Source: Clostridia bacterium
GTDB lineage: Bacteria > Bacillota > Clostridia > TANB77 > CAG-465
Direction of reading: 5' to 3'
Length of the DNA: 55,526 bases
Assembly (NCBI GenBank): GCA_017536445.1
Contig: JAFXHJ010000013.1
Span: 1 to 55,526 of the forward strand
Of this stretch, positions 1 through 8,753 are shown piece by piece. Position 1 is the stretch's first letter. Each line of letters begins with the position of its first letter. Position numbers and translations under genes: made by a program. A model generated the notes under the pieces. That model was not told the DNA's origin and searched no databases. It saw nothing but the letters and a program-made list of their open reading frames with translations.

Positions 1-562
1 ATTGCGACATTACAAGCAAAACTAGTAGATGTAGGATTGACAGAACAAGAGTCATATGGTGCAATAATAAATTATGCAATAGGAAATGGAAATTATTTTA
101 GGGCTTTGGGTGGATTGATAAAGTATGATAGAGATACTAAAGATGATATAGAAACAAGTATAAGTGAAAATGATATTAACTGGTTTACAGGGAAAACACA
201 AAAAAGAAATAGTGAAATATTGCAAGAACTGGGTGTATATGCACCGGATGTAGATGACAGGAATATAGATTATGCATTAAGAATAGTAAGTGAATATGAC
301 TTTGAAGGGGTAGTGGGACGAGAATTAACAGATGAAGAAAAGAAAGCCTTATTAGAAGCACTCGTTGGCAATAAAAGTTTAAATAAAGGTAGAAACATTT
401 GCATTGCGACATTACAAGCAAAACTAGTAGATGTAGGATTGACAGAACAAGAGTCATATGGTGCAATAATAAATTATGCAATAGGAAATGGAAATTATTC
501 TAAAGCTTTGGGTGGATTGATAAAGTATGATAGAGACATAAAAGATGATATAGAAACAGAAA
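1..562 (+). repeat. Direct repeat inside the first gene (period 402 bp)
   Basis: Bases 1-97 are identical to 403-499. Similarity continues, with a few substitutions, to about 160 and 562. The period of 402 is a multiple of three, so the reading frame is kept. The left end of the first copy lies outside the window. Confidence 0.9.
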
Positions 563-726
563 TAATAGAAGAAAGCATAACAAAAGCAGTTATTAAATAC
601 CAAAAGAAGGCTGCTAAATTAGCAAAGAGTTCGGTGTCAAAAGAAACAATAACACAAATAGATGATACACTATCTGCTATAGATGAAATGGTTGCTACAA
701 GAGAGCAACAAAAAACAATTGAATAA
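1..726 (+). CDS. 5'-truncated repeat-containing protein of unknown function
   Basis: The reading frame is open from the first base, so the gene starts outside the window; a Met at 37 is internal. The visible 241 residues hold two copies of a module (bases 1-~160 and 403-~562) joined by a spacer, with a unit length of 402 bases (134 residues). The module is helical and charged, with LTEQESYGAIINYAIGNGNY as its core. The linker carries a TDEEKKALLEALVG segment. The C-terminus is Lys/Glu/Thr-rich and probably helical. No transmembrane segment is visible. A rho-independent terminator follows directly. I do not recognise the family. The near identity of the two copies at DNA level suggests recent tandem duplication, possibly with more copies upstream. 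Confidence 0.8.
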   Translation: MATLQAKLVDVGLTEQESYGAIINYAIGNGNYFRALGGLIKYDRDTKDDIETSISENDINWFTGKTQKRNSEILQELGVYAPDVDDRNIDYALRIVSEYDFEGVVGRELTDEEKKALLEALVGNKSLNKGRNICIATLQAKLVDVGLTEQESYGAIINYAIGNGNYSKALGGLIKYDRDIKDDIETEIIEESITKAVIKYQKKAAKLAKSSVSKETITQIDDTLSAIDEMVATREQQKTIE

Positions 727-733
727 AATTAGT

Positions 734-764
734 TAAAAGTCAGCAGTTTGCTGGCTTTTAATTT
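734..764 (+). terminator. Rho-independent terminator of the repeat gene
   Basis: A 12-bp stem (TAAAAGTCAGCA with TGCTGGCTTTTA, one G-T wobble) closes a 3-nt loop and is followed by a T-rich run. It lies 8 bases after the stop codon. Confidence 0.8.
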
Positions 765-823
765 TGTAAAAACAGATTAATATAAAATTGTGATTGTATT
801 TGTTATGTTACACACTTCTTTTT

Positions 824-853
824 TGCATACATAGAAATATTTAGTAAATAATA
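824..853 (+). promoter_or_regulatory. Candidate sigma-G-like promoter of the ger operon
   Basis: TGCATA (824-829), a 17-base spacer and AATAATA (847-853) resemble the forespore sigma-G consensus, with one mismatch in the -10 element. Germinant-receptor operons are known to be sigma-G controlled in other spore formers. The assignment rests on motif reading only. Confidence 0.45.
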
Positions 854-868
854 TATTTAGGTGAAATT

Positions 869-2317
869 ATGCAGTTTAGTAAAAAGAAAATAGAAAACAA
901 ATCAAAACTTATGGAAAGCATTGCAGATACTCTCAAAAACTGCAGTGATTTTACTATGCAAAAAATAATATCAGAAAACTCTAATACGGAAATATATAAA
1001 CTGTATTTTAATATGTTAATAAATGTTCAAATTATAGACGAAGAGATATTAAAACCTTTAGCAAACAATTTAGGAGATATAAATAACACCCAAGATTTAC
1101 AAAAGCTAATAACCGAAGGAAAGATTTATCATTCAGATATAAAGGTTGAAACAGATAAAGATAAAATAATTGAAGCAATGTTAGATGGATGCTTTGCACT
1201 TGTTTGTGAGGAACAAGGTTATGTTTTTGATACTCGTAATTACAGTAGAAGAAGCATAGATGAACCACAAAACGAAAGTGTTGTATTAGGTCCACGTGAA
1301 GGCTTTATTGAAGCAAGAACAACCAATATTTCATTAATTAGAAGAAGGTTACAAACACCTAAACTTAAAGTAATAGATGAAGATGTAGGAACAGAAACTA
1401 AAACAAAAGTATCTGTTTTGTATATGGAAGGTACAGCAAACCAAGAACTAGTTAATGATGTGCTTGAAAGAATACGAAGTATAGACATTCCTGCATTAAT
1501 ATCCATAACAGACTTTGAAGAAAATATGGTAGAAAGAAAATATTCCGTATTTCCGCAACTCGTATCTACGGAAAAACCAGATAAAGTTGCAGCTAATATT
1601 ATAGAAGGAAAAGTTGCAGTAATAATTGACGGATTCCCTATGGTGTATATAATGCCTGCGGTATTTGCTATGTTTATGCAAGCACCAGAAGAATATAATA
1701 TTAATTATTTTGTAAGTTCATTTATTAGGCTACTTCGTTATTTATCTACATTCATAACTCTAACTCTACCCGGGTTATACATATCTGTTATAACATTCCA
1801 TCAAGAGATGTTACCAACCACACTTGCTAAAAGTATTATAGCAAGCAAACAGGATGTGCCACTACCGGCTTATCTTGAGATAATAATAATGTTACTCGCA
1901 TTTGAGATACTGCTTGAGGCGGGAAATAGGATGCCTAAAACCGCTGGCCAAACAGTATCTATAGTAGGCGCGCTAATAGTTGGTGAAGCTGCTGTTAATG
2001 CAAAGTTTGTATCACCAGCAGTTGTAGTTATAGTAGCAGCATCTGCAATATGCGGTTTTGTAATACCAAGTCCAGATATGTCTAATGCAGTAAGACTGGG
2101 TAGAATGTTTTTAGTAGTAACAGCATCCTTAGCAGGACTCTATGGAATGTCTTTAGCATTAATAACAGCAATATATTATCTAAGTGGAATGACTTCATTT
2201 AAAACAGCATACTTAAAACCTTTTGCAGATAATGGTGGTAAAGCACTTCTTGCAGATACATTAATTAGGACGCCGAGTACAAAGAGAAAAGATAAAATGG
2301 TTAGGTGGAAAGTATGA
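869..2317 (+). CDS. gerA: Spore germination protein, GerA family (A subunit)
   Basis: This is the A subunit of an inner-membrane germinant receptor that senses nutrients in dormant spores. At 482 residues it has the usual family length. Residues 1 to about 280 form the soluble N-terminal part, and about 285-445 hold the membrane segments. Family hallmarks are visible: PAVFAMFMQAPEEYN, LPGLYISVITFHQEMLP, ILLEAGNRMPKTAGQTVSIV and GFVIPSPDMSNAVRLGR. The start has AGGTGA 6 bases upstream. The gene heads a four-gene operon (A, C, small protein, B) and overlaps the next start in an ATGA junction. The family is certain; the germinant cannot be read from sequence. Confidence 0.95.
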   Translation: MQFSKKKIENKSKLMESIADTLKNCSDFTMQKIISENSNTEIYKLYFNMLINVQIIDEEILKPLANNLGDINNTQDLQKLITEGKIYHSDIKVETDKDKIIEAMLDGCFALVCEEQGYVFDTRNYSRRSIDEPQNESVVLGPREGFIEARTTNISLIRRRLQTPKLKVIDEDVGTETKTKVSVLYMEGTANQELVNDVLERIRSIDIPALISITDFEENMVERKYSVFPQLVSTEKPDKVAANIIEGKVAVIIDGFPMVYIMPAVFAMFMQAPEEYNINYFVSSFIRLLRYLSTFITLTLPGLYISVITFHQEMLPTTLAKSIIASKQDVPLPAYLEIIIMLLAFEILLEAGNRMPKTAGQTVSIVGALIVGEAAVNAKFVSPAVVVIVAASAICGFVIPSPDMSNAVRLGRMFLVVTASLAGLYGMSLALITAIYYLSGMTSFKTAYLKPFADNGGKALLADTLIRTPSTKRKDKMVRWKV

Positions 2318-3579
2318 GAGCAAAAATTATAACAATTGTAACAATTGTACTTTTAGTTACGGTAACTTTGTTTAACATAGATTTAATTCCATTAAGACGT
2401 GAAATTTCGGATATAGAAGTGGTGATGGTAGCAGGATTAGATAAAACAGATACTGGTTATGAAATGTCTTATCTAAAAGGCGATGAAATAACTATGGGAA
2501 GTAATGGTGAAAGTGGCAGCGAAACACTAAAAGTTATATCCATAGATGCAGACAACTATAACTTTGATATGCGTCATATACAAACAACAACAGACAAATA
2601 TATTACATCAAGTCATATTCAATATTATTTCATAGGAGAAGAAACAGCTAAAACAGATTTTTATCATGCGATAGATGCAATAGTTAGAGGCTACCAAACA
2701 AGACTTAATGCAAGAATATATGTAGTTAAAGGTGCAACTGCAAAAGAGTTTTTGGAAAAGGCAGCATCTTCAGATTACAAGTTAGAAGATAAACTAGAAC
2801 TTATGCAAAATGACTTTTGGGCTCAGAGAGTAAGTATGGATATTGAAGTTTTAGATGTAGTAAAAACTTTGTTTACTAAAGAGGAAATAGGAATGATCCC
2901 TTTAATAGAATTTACAGATTATCTAGGTGCCTTTGATGAAAAAGTGGAAGAGTACGATAGTATGCATAGTGGGGAAAGTGTGGATAATATATCCACGGAA
3001 CATAGTGGAATAGAAGAAACACACGTGCCTTTTAGTTATGCTGGTGTTGGAATAATTAAAGATATGCAAATGGTAGACATGTTAACAGAAAAAGAAACAA
3101 TGGTAGCCAATTATATTTTAACTAAAAACAATGCATCTGAAATAAATATAGAAAAAGGGGACACTTTTGTTTCTTTTGGAATAGATACACTAAATGTAAA
3201 AGAAAAATTTAAATTTGATGAAAACGACATATTAAATGAAATAATATTTACGGTTACATTTGATGCTAACTATGAAGAAGTAAAGGCATTAGAACCAGTA
3301 TTTACACTAGCTAAAGTAGAAGAATACGAGAAAGCATTAAATGAGACTGTAAAGAAACAAATAGAAGATATAATTAAGTTAGAGATAGACAAAGATATGG
3401 ATTTTTTAGCCTTAAAAGGGAAACTAGAATTTAAAAATCCATATAAGTATAAAAAGAATGAAGAAAATTTTAGTGAAATACTTAAGAAATGTAAAATAAC
3501 AGTAGAAGCAAAAGGTCAAATAGAAGCAACATATGATGTAGTTGAAAGTAATTATAAACAGAAGGGAAATAGCAAATGA
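2314..3579 (+). CDS. gerC: Germination protein, Ger(x)C family, lacking a lipobox
   Basis: This is the C subunit of the germinant receptor, 421 residues. I chose the ATG at 2314 over a GTG at 2305 because AGGTGG lies at proper spacing and the ATG overlaps the gerA stop (ATGA). The N-terminus has one hydrophobic helix (residues 5-20), followed by IPLRREISDIEVVMVAGLD, the typical start of the Ger(x)C domain. GerC proteins are normally lipoproteins, but here no cysteine occurs near the N-terminus; the only Cys of the protein is near the C-terminus. The protein is therefore probably held by its N-terminal helix. Residues about 25-180 and 235-400 match the two Ger(x)C domains by position. Confidence 0.9.
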   Translation: MRAKIITIVTIVLLVTVTLFNIDLIPLRREISDIEVVMVAGLDKTDTGYEMSYLKGDEITMGSNGESGSETLKVISIDADNYNFDMRHIQTTTDKYITSSHIQYYFIGEETAKTDFYHAIDAIVRGYQTRLNARIYVVKGATAKEFLEKAASSDYKLEDKLELMQNDFWAQRVSMDIEVLDVVKTLFTKEEIGMIPLIEFTDYLGAFDEKVEEYDSMHSGESVDNISTEHSGIEETHVPFSYAGVGIIKDMQMVDMLTEKETMVANYILTKNNASEINIEKGDTFVSFGIDTLNVKEKFKFDENDILNEIIFTVTFDANYEEVKALEPVFTLAKVEEYEKALNETVKKQIEDIIKLEIDKDMDFLALKGKLEFKNPYKYKKNEENFSEILKKCKITVEAKGQIEATYDVVESNYKQKGNSK

Positions 3580-3779
3580 TATATTATGTATTAGTACTTG
3601 CAGCAGGAATATTAATAGATGTAAAAGATTTAAAAGAGTCAAATAATAAAAGTGACTTAATATTTTACATTTTACTAACAATACTAGCATTAGGACTAGG
3701 TATATATTATTACTTAGATCCAACAAGACATGGAATTTCAGAATATGTAATAAAGATGCTAAATATGGAAGGAGTGTAG
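3576..3779 (+). CDS. Small two-helix membrane protein of the ger operon (D-subunit-like)
   Basis: This 67-residue protein has two hydrophobic stretches (about residues 1-15 and 29-47) joined by a charged loop (VKDLKESNNKSD). Its ATG overlaps the stop of the C gene, and the B gene starts 3 bases after its stop, so it is translated within the ger operon. Some ger operons of Bacillus and Clostridia are known to encode a small 2-TM 'D' subunit that modulates receptor function. Assignment to that role rests on size, topology and position, not on recognised sequence similarity. Confidence 0.7.
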   Translation: MIYYVLVLAAGILIDVKDLKESNNKSDLIFYILLTILALGLGIYYYLDPTRHGISEYVIKMLNMEGV

Positions 3780-3781
3780 GT

Positions 3782-4891
3782 ATGAGTAAGAATAAAATAT
3801 CTATGTTCCAAGTAACAGCTATGTTTATGCTTTTAGTTATAGCACCAATAGTAAGAGGATTCCCTGTAAGAGCAGCGGGTATTGGTGGTAAAGCTGCATG
3901 GGTAGCTGCTTTAGTCAGTATAATTCCAAACATATTAATTGTACTCATAGTACATAACTTAATGAATAATGTAAAAAGGAAAGATGGAAAAATATTAGAA
4001 AGTTTAACAGATGTATTTGATGCTGTATTTGGCAAAGTAATAGGGAGTATACTTGCTGTAGTTTATGTAGTTTGGTTAATACTTTGGGCTGCGATAGAAA
4101 TAAGACTTGTAGCAGAAAGACTTACTTCAACTATGTTAATATATACGCCATATAGATTTTTCTTAATTACAATGTTAATAGTAATATTCTTCTTTGTAAG
4201 AGGAAATATAAAAAGCTATGGTAGATTTGCAGAAGTAATGTTAGAACTATTTGGACTAGTTTTAGTATTTATTTGTTTTACTGTACTGCCAAATATAGAG
4301 ATAAAAAACTTATGGCCAGTTACAACTTATGACACAAAAAACATACTTTTAGCAAGCACACAAAGCACAGGACTTTTTAGTATATTTACATTCTCGATGT
4401 TTATAGGGAACAAGATAGAAGACAAAGAAAAAATAAAGAAGTTTGGAATAGGCGCAGCAATAGCAACAGGTGTAGTTGGTGCTATTGGAACTGCAATAAC
4501 AATAGGAATATTTAGTCCAGAGGTAGTAGCTTCTTTATCTCAACCATTCTTTATGGCACTTAAAGTAATAAATGTATTTGGAGTACTAGAAAGAATAGAA
4601 GCAATATTTATAACTTTCTGGATAGTAGCAGACTTTATGGCAGTATCTTATTGTATACTAATGGCAACAAATATATGCAAGATAAAATGTAAGCTAAGTA
4701 ACAGAAGAATAACAGTAACACCAATAATGTTAATACTATATATACTTTCAATTATGATAGCAAACAGTTACTTTTCACTTCAAGTATTTTCAGCAGATAT
4801 ATGTTTAACGTTACATCTAGTATTTGGCCTAGCAATTCCATTCATTGCATATATTATAGCTAGGACAAGGAAGATGATAGTACAAAGATAA
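3782..4891 (+). CDS. gerB: Spore germination permease, GerB family
   Basis: This is the B subunit of the germinant receptor, 369 residues, related to amino-acid/polyamine permeases (APC superfamily), and probably the ligand-binding subunit. About ten hydrophobic helices span the protein. The N-terminus reads ISMFQVTAMFMLLVIAPIVR, followed by a Gly-rich loop (AAGIGGKAAWVA) typical of the family. A GGAGTG ribosome binding site lies at the end of the preceding small gene. It is the last gene of the operon and is followed by a terminator hairpin. Confidence 0.93.
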   Translation: MSKNKISMFQVTAMFMLLVIAPIVRGFPVRAAGIGGKAAWVAALVSIIPNILIVLIVHNLMNNVKRKDGKILESLTDVFDAVFGKVIGSILAVVYVVWLILWAAIEIRLVAERLTSTMLIYTPYRFFLITMLIVIFFFVRGNIKSYGRFAEVMLELFGLVLVFICFTVLPNIEIKNLWPVTTYDTKNILLASTQSTGLFSIFTFSMFIGNKIEDKEKIKKFGIGAAIATGVVGAIGTAITIGIFSPEVVASLSQPFFMALKVINVFGVLERIEAIFITFWIVADFMAVSYCILMATNICKIKCKLSNRRITVTPIMLILYILSIMIANSYFSLQVFSADICLTLHLVFGLAIPFIAYIIARTRKMIVQR

Positions 4892-4903
4892 AGTTATAAA
4901 ATA

Positions 4904-4938
4904 GAGTAGTAGATATAATAAATCTGCTACTTTTATTT
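4904..4938 (+). terminator. Terminator of the ger operon
   Basis: GTAGTAGAT pairs with ATCTGCTAC (one wobble) around an A/T loop, flanked by A- and T-rich arms and a T tract. It lies just after the gerB stop. Confidence 0.75.
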
Positions 4939-4991
4939 TATTTACACTTATAGTATAATGTAGTCTGGAAACAAGAGAAATGGAGAATAGC

Positions 4992-5732
4992 ATGTTATTA
5001 TATAGAGATTTAGGTGGAATAAAAAACAAAGAAGGTAAGACTATAAAACCCAATATGATTGTAAGAGGAAAAAGTCTATACAAGATAAATAGAAAAGAAA
5101 TAGAACAAATAAGAAAATATAAATTATCTAAAGTAATAGATTTAAGAACAGCAGTAGAAGCAGATGAGAAGCCAAATACAATAATAGATAATATAAAATA
5201 TTTACATATGCCAATATTCAAAGAAAAGACAGCGGGTATAACTCACGAAAAAGAGGAAAACAAATTAAAAATGCTAAAGAATATGGTGAGCATAGAAAAT
5301 CTATATAAATTAATGGTTACAGATGAGTATTCAATAGGGCAATTAAAAAATATAATTCACGAAATAATTAATTCAGATACATATCCAGTACTTTTCCATT
5401 GCACAGCTGGGAAAGACAGAACGGGTGTAGTAGCAATGTTGTTACTAAATATATTAGATGTAGATGAAAAGATAATAATGAACAACTATTTAGAAATAAA
5501 CAAAACACATAAACCTAAAGCAAATTTATTCTATGTATTAATAAATATTCTAATGTGGAATAAAGAATTAGCTGTAAAAGCTAGAAGTTATTATATGGTA
5601 CATGAATCATATTTACAAACTGCAATAGAAGCAATAAAAGAAACATACGGAACAATAGACAACTATATAAAAGAAGCACTAGGAGTTACAGATGAAATGA
5701 AACAAGCATTTAAGAATAAGGTGTTAGCATAG
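4992..5732 (+). CDS. Tyrosine/dual-specificity phosphatase, Y_phosphatase3 type
   Basis: This 246-residue protein has the HCTAGKDRTGVV phosphatase loop (HCX5R), with nucleophile Cys at about residue 137 and Arg at 143. The N-terminal LYRDLGGI and the VIDLRTAVEADEKPN segment are hallmarks of the bacterial family that resembles lipid/tyrosine phosphatases. I prefer the ATG at 4992 because GGAGA sits 5 bases upstream; an in-frame ATG at 4980 has no comparable site. It is a single-gene unit or co-transcribed with the next small gene 17 bases downstream. The physiological substrate is unknown; phosphotyrosine or phosphoinositide are family possibilities. Confidence 0.88.
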   Translation: MLLYRDLGGIKNKEGKTIKPNMIVRGKSLYKINRKEIEQIRKYKLSKVIDLRTAVEADEKPNTIIDNIKYLHMPIFKEKTAGITHEKEENKLKMLKNMVSIENLYKLMVTDEYSIGQLKNIIHEIINSDTYPVLFHCTAGKDRTGVVAMLLLNILDVDEKIIMNNYLEINKTHKPKANLFYVLINILMWNKELAVKARSYYMVHESYLQTAIEAIKETYGTIDNYIKEALGVTDEMKQAFKNKVLA

Positions 5733-5749
5733 TAAATATAGGAGGTAAG

Positions 5750-6130
5750 ATGAAAAAGGCAGTAAAGATATTAGAAGTAATAGTAAGATATATACTTGCG
5801 GCAATGTGTCTCCTAGTCGCAGCATTATTTATAGATAAAAGTGACTGTGTAATATTTTTTGCTCTTGCTTTTATGCTACTTCCAACATTTAAGATACTGT
5901 GTAAAATAACAAACAAAAAATTTACTGGCTGGAGAGAAGATTTGTTAGGAATAGGTACATTAATAATACCAATACTTCTTTGTGAATTACCTGAAAAAGC
6001 TGTGTTTGAAGATTACCTAGAGGTTATTATAGTAATTATATGGTATTGGGCAACAATGTTTGCGTTTAATGAACAAGAATATGAAAGCAAAGAAATAAAA
6101 GAAGTAGATGAAGAAAATAAAACTTGCTAG
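5750..6130 (+). CDS. Small membrane protein of unknown function
   Basis: This 126-residue protein has about four hydrophobic segments (residues ~7-25, 29-47, 64-80, 88-104), a KKFTGWREDLLG loop and an acidic C-terminal tail (EQEYESKEIKEVDEENK). It has a very strong ribosome binding site (AGGAGG), and its stop codon lies inside the left arm of its own terminator. I do not recognise the family. It probably shares a transcript with the phosphatase gene. Confidence 0.75.
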   Translation: MKKAVKILEVIVRYILAAMCLLVAALFIDKSDCVIFFALAFMLLPTFKILCKITNKKFTGWREDLLGIGTLIIPILLCELPEKAVFEDYLEVIIVIIWYWATMFAFNEQEYESKEIKEVDEENKTC

Positions 6131-6150
6131 ATAAACTGGCAAGTTTTTTC
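6120..6150 (+). terminator. Terminator overlapping the stop codon of the small membrane protein gene
   Basis: AAACTTGC pairs with GCAAGTTT around an 11-base loop and is followed by a T run. The left arm includes the last codons. Confidence 0.8.
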
Positions 6151-6173
6151 TTTGTGAAATTATGTAAAACTAG

Positions 6174-6202
6174 TTAACAAATAGCCTTAAATATGGTATA
6201 AT
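6174..6202 (+). promoter_or_regulatory. Sigma-A promoter of the metal ABC transporter operon
   Basis: TTAACA (6174-6179), a 17-base spacer and a perfect TATAAT (6197-6202) with an extended TG at 6194-6195. No clear Zur or MntR operator is readable around it. Confidence 0.8.
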
Positions 6203-6220
6203 TAAAGATAGGTGACTTTA

Positions 6221-7138
6221 ATGAAAAAGAATATTGTTATACCAGCTATTCTTGCTATATGGGTAATCATAGTATTAGTTATAGCAAGTATGGTAGAAAC
6301 TAAGAGAGATGAAAAATTAAATATTACAACATCATTTTATCCAATGTATGTTGCTACTTTAAATATAACTGATGGGGTAGAAGATGTAGAGGTGACTAAC
6401 CTAACAAAAGGAACAACATCATGTCTTCACGAGTATTCCCTTACTACAGAGGAGATGGTATCGTTAGTAGATAGTGATGCTCTTGTTATAAACGGTGCAG
6501 GAATGGAAGGATTCCTTTCTAATGTTATATCTAATTATTCCAATTTAGAGATAATAGATTCTTCTAAAGGAATAGAGTTAATAGAGATGGAATGCCATCA
6601 TAATCACAATCATGAAGGGGAAGAGGAAGAACATAACTCACATATATTTGTAAGTGTATCAAATTATATTAGACAAATAGAAAACATTACAGAAGGATTA
6701 GTTAGAATAGATAGTAAAAATGCAGAAGTGTATTTAAATAATTCTAGAGAATATATAAAAGAACTTGAAGAATTAAAGAAAGAAATAGAAAATACAATTA
6801 AATCTTTACCTAATAAAAACATAGTAACATTTCATGAATCTTTTGATTATTTTGCTCATGAATTTGGACTTAATGTAGTAACTAAAATAGAAAAAGAGCA
6901 TGGTGAGGCAGCTAGTGCTAGTGAAATAGTACATATAGTAAAAGAAATAAAAGAACATAATGTAAAATGTATAGTTGTTGAAGCTGGATATAATGTAAAC
7001 ATAGCAGCTACAGTTGCTAAAGAGGCAGGCGTTAAGATATATGAATTAAATCCAGTAACATCAGGCAAGAATAATAAGGATGAATATATAAAGATAATGA
7101 GAGAAAACTTAGAAGTTATTAAAGAGGCTTTAAAGTAG
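6221..7138 (+). CDS. znuA: Zn/Mn ABC transporter substrate-binding protein (ZnuA/TroA type)
   Basis: This extracellular metal-binding protein of a cluster A-I importer has 305 residues. The ATG at 6221 is chosen because AGGTGA lies 5 bases upstream; the GTG at 6212 overlaps that site. The N-terminus has an uncleaved-looking hydrophobic helix (residues 5-24) and no lipobox cysteine, so it appears membrane-anchored. Likely metal ligands are the His in CLHEYS, the His in HNSHIF and the His in VTFHESFDYFAHEFG. A His/Glu-rich loop (HHNHNHEGEEEEHNSH) sits before the second ligand, as in zinc-specific ZnuA proteins. It is followed 11 bases later by the ATPase gene. Zinc is the best guess; manganese is not excluded. 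Confidence 0.9.
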   Translation: MKKNIVIPAILAIWVIIVLVIASMVETKRDEKLNITTSFYPMYVATLNITDGVEDVEVTNLTKGTTSCLHEYSLTTEEMVSLVDSDALVINGAGMEGFLSNVISNYSNLEIIDSSKGIELIEMECHHNHNHEGEEEEHNSHIFVSVSNYIRQIENITEGLVRIDSKNAEVYLNNSREYIKELEELKKEIENTIKSLPNKNIVTFHESFDYFAHEFGLNVVTKIEKEHGEAASASEIVHIVKEIKEHNVKCIVVEAGYNVNIAATVAKEAGVKIYELNPVTSGKNNKDEYIKIMRENLEVIKEALK

Positions 7139-7149
7139 GAGGGAAGACG

Positions 7150-7878
7150 TTGGAAAGAAACGATTGTAAACATTGTTGTACAAAAGTAGATAAATTAACT
7201 GTAAAAATAGAAGATAATACAATACTAGATGAAATATCAATGCATATGCATTGTAACGAAACAACAATGCTAGTTGGTAAAAATGGTGCAGGTAAATCTA
7301 CTTTAGTTAGAGCAATTCTAAATGAAGTACCATATACAGGTAACATCAGCTTTTCTAGTAAACACAACAATAGTACAAAACTAACAATAGGTTATGTACC
7401 ACAAAAAATAGAAATAGAAGCATCGCCAATGAGCGTGTATGATTTTATAGCAAGCGTAACAGGTCGTGGACCAGTTTGCTTCTATAAATCTAAAAAGCAA
7501 TATGCAAAGATTAAGGAACACTTAAAAGAATTTGGTGCAGATAGTCTTATAGATAAAAGAATATGTGATCTATCTGGTGGACAAGTCCAAAGAGTGTTAA
7601 TAGCAGCAGCTACAATGCCTTATCCAGAATTGTTAATAATGGACGAGCCTGTATCTGGAATAGATGCTAGCGGTAAGCAAGAGTTTTATAAACTAATTAA
7701 TGAAATAAAGAACACAAAAGATATTGCAATACTAATAATATCTCATGACTTTGAATATGTAAGACAGTATGCAGATAAAGTAGTACTAATAAACAAGAAA
7801 GTATTAAAATCTGGAACACCAGAACAAGTACTAACAAGTTCTGAATTTAAGAATGAGTTTGGAATGGAGGTAGTATAA
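7150..7878 (+). CDS. znuC: Metal ABC transporter ATP-binding protein (ZnuC type)
   Basis: This 242-residue ATPase starts at a TTG, which I accept because AGGAGG lies 6 bases upstream and no ATG follows near the N-terminus. Walker A is GKNGAGKST (~43-51), the Q-loop is VPQK, the signature is LSGGQ (~140), Walker B is LLIMDEP (~161-168), and the switch His is in ISHDFEY. The N-terminus has an unusual C-x2-CC cluster (Cys 6, 9, 10) before the ABC fold, which could bind metal; that role is speculation. It lies between the binding-protein and permease genes. Confidence 0.93.
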   Translation: MERNDCKHCCTKVDKLTVKIEDNTILDEISMHMHCNETTMLVGKNGAGKSTLVRAILNEVPYTGNISFSSKHNNSTKLTIGYVPQKIEIEASPMSVYDFIASVTGRGPVCFYKSKKQYAKIKEHLKEFGADSLIDKRICDLSGGQVQRVLIAAATMPYPELLIMDEPVSGIDASGKQEFYKLINEIKNTKDIAILIISHDFEYVRQYADKVVLINKKVLKSGTPEQVLTSSEFKNEFGMEVV

Positions 7879-7879
7879 T

Positions 7880-8713
7880 ATGGAATTAATATATAACATA
7901 ATAGAATTTATATTACCTTTGGAGTTCATGGAATATGACTTTATGAAAAATGCATTACTTGCAATATTCATAATTTCACCATTATTTGGTCTTGTTGGAA
8001 GTATGATAGTAAACAACAAAATGTCATTCTTCTCGGATGCATTAGGACATTCTGCTTTAACAGGAATAGCAATAGGCGCAATACTTGGAATAAGTAATTA
8101 TTCTTTATCTATGGTAATATTTGCAGTAATATTTGCAATACTACTTAATTATATAAAGAACAAAAAGACAGCATCAACAGATACAATAATAAGCGTATTT
8201 TCATCTGTATCTATTGCATTAGGGTTAGTTCTTTTATCTAAGTATGGTGGAATAAATAAATATTCTCAGTACTTAGTAGGAGATATTCTAAGCGTAACAG
8301 CAAGTGAGATATTAATGCTGTTAATAATGTTAATAATTACACTGCTTATTTGGTGCAAATTATCTAACGAGTTAATAACTATAAGCACAGACGTATCTTT
8401 AGCAAGAGCTAAAGGAATAAAAGTACAAGTTATTGAAAATGTATTTGGAGTGCTTATTGCAGTACTTGTAATGCTAACTATTAAATGGGTAGGTATCCTT
8501 TTAATAAATGCGCTTCTAATATTACCGGCTGCAGCAGCAAGAAACATTTCAGGAAATATGAGAGAATACACAATATATTCAATATTATTCTCATTAGTAG
8601 CTGGATTTACAGGATTAATTCTTTCATATATATTTGCAGTAGCAACAGGTCCAACTATAGTTGTTATATCTGGAATAATGTATGCAGTAACATTTGTATT
8701 TAGAAAGAAATAG
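7880..8713 (+). CDS. znuB: Metal ABC transporter permease (ZnuB/TroC type)
   Basis: This 277-residue ABC-3 family permease has about eight hydrophobic helices. The FFSDALGHSALTGIAIG motif is diagnostic for this permease family. A second hallmark is the late LINALLILPAAAARNIS segment. The gene starts two bases after the ATPase stop, indicating translational coupling. It completes the importer and ends before a strong bidirectional terminator. Confidence 0.93.
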   Translation: MELIYNIIEFILPLEFMEYDFMKNALLAIFIISPLFGLVGSMIVNNKMSFFSDALGHSALTGIAIGAILGISNYSLSMVIFAVIFAILLNYIKNKKTASTDTIISVFSSVSIALGLVLLSKYGGINKYSQYLVGDILSVTASEILMLLIMLIITLLIWCKLSNELITISTDVSLARAKGIKVQVIENVFGVLIAVLVMLTIKWVGILLINALLILPAAAARNISGNMREYTIYSILFSLVAGFTGLILSYIFAVATGPTIVVISGIMYAVTFVFRKK

Positions 8714-8753
8714 TAAGAAATCAACATAAAGAAAAAATAATATAAAAATAGGC

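Noticed and set aside
3424-4035. A 203-residue minus-strand frame across the end of gerC and start of gerB
   Set aside because: Hydrophobic translation of AT-rich antisense. The plus-strand genes are overlapping members of a clear operon.
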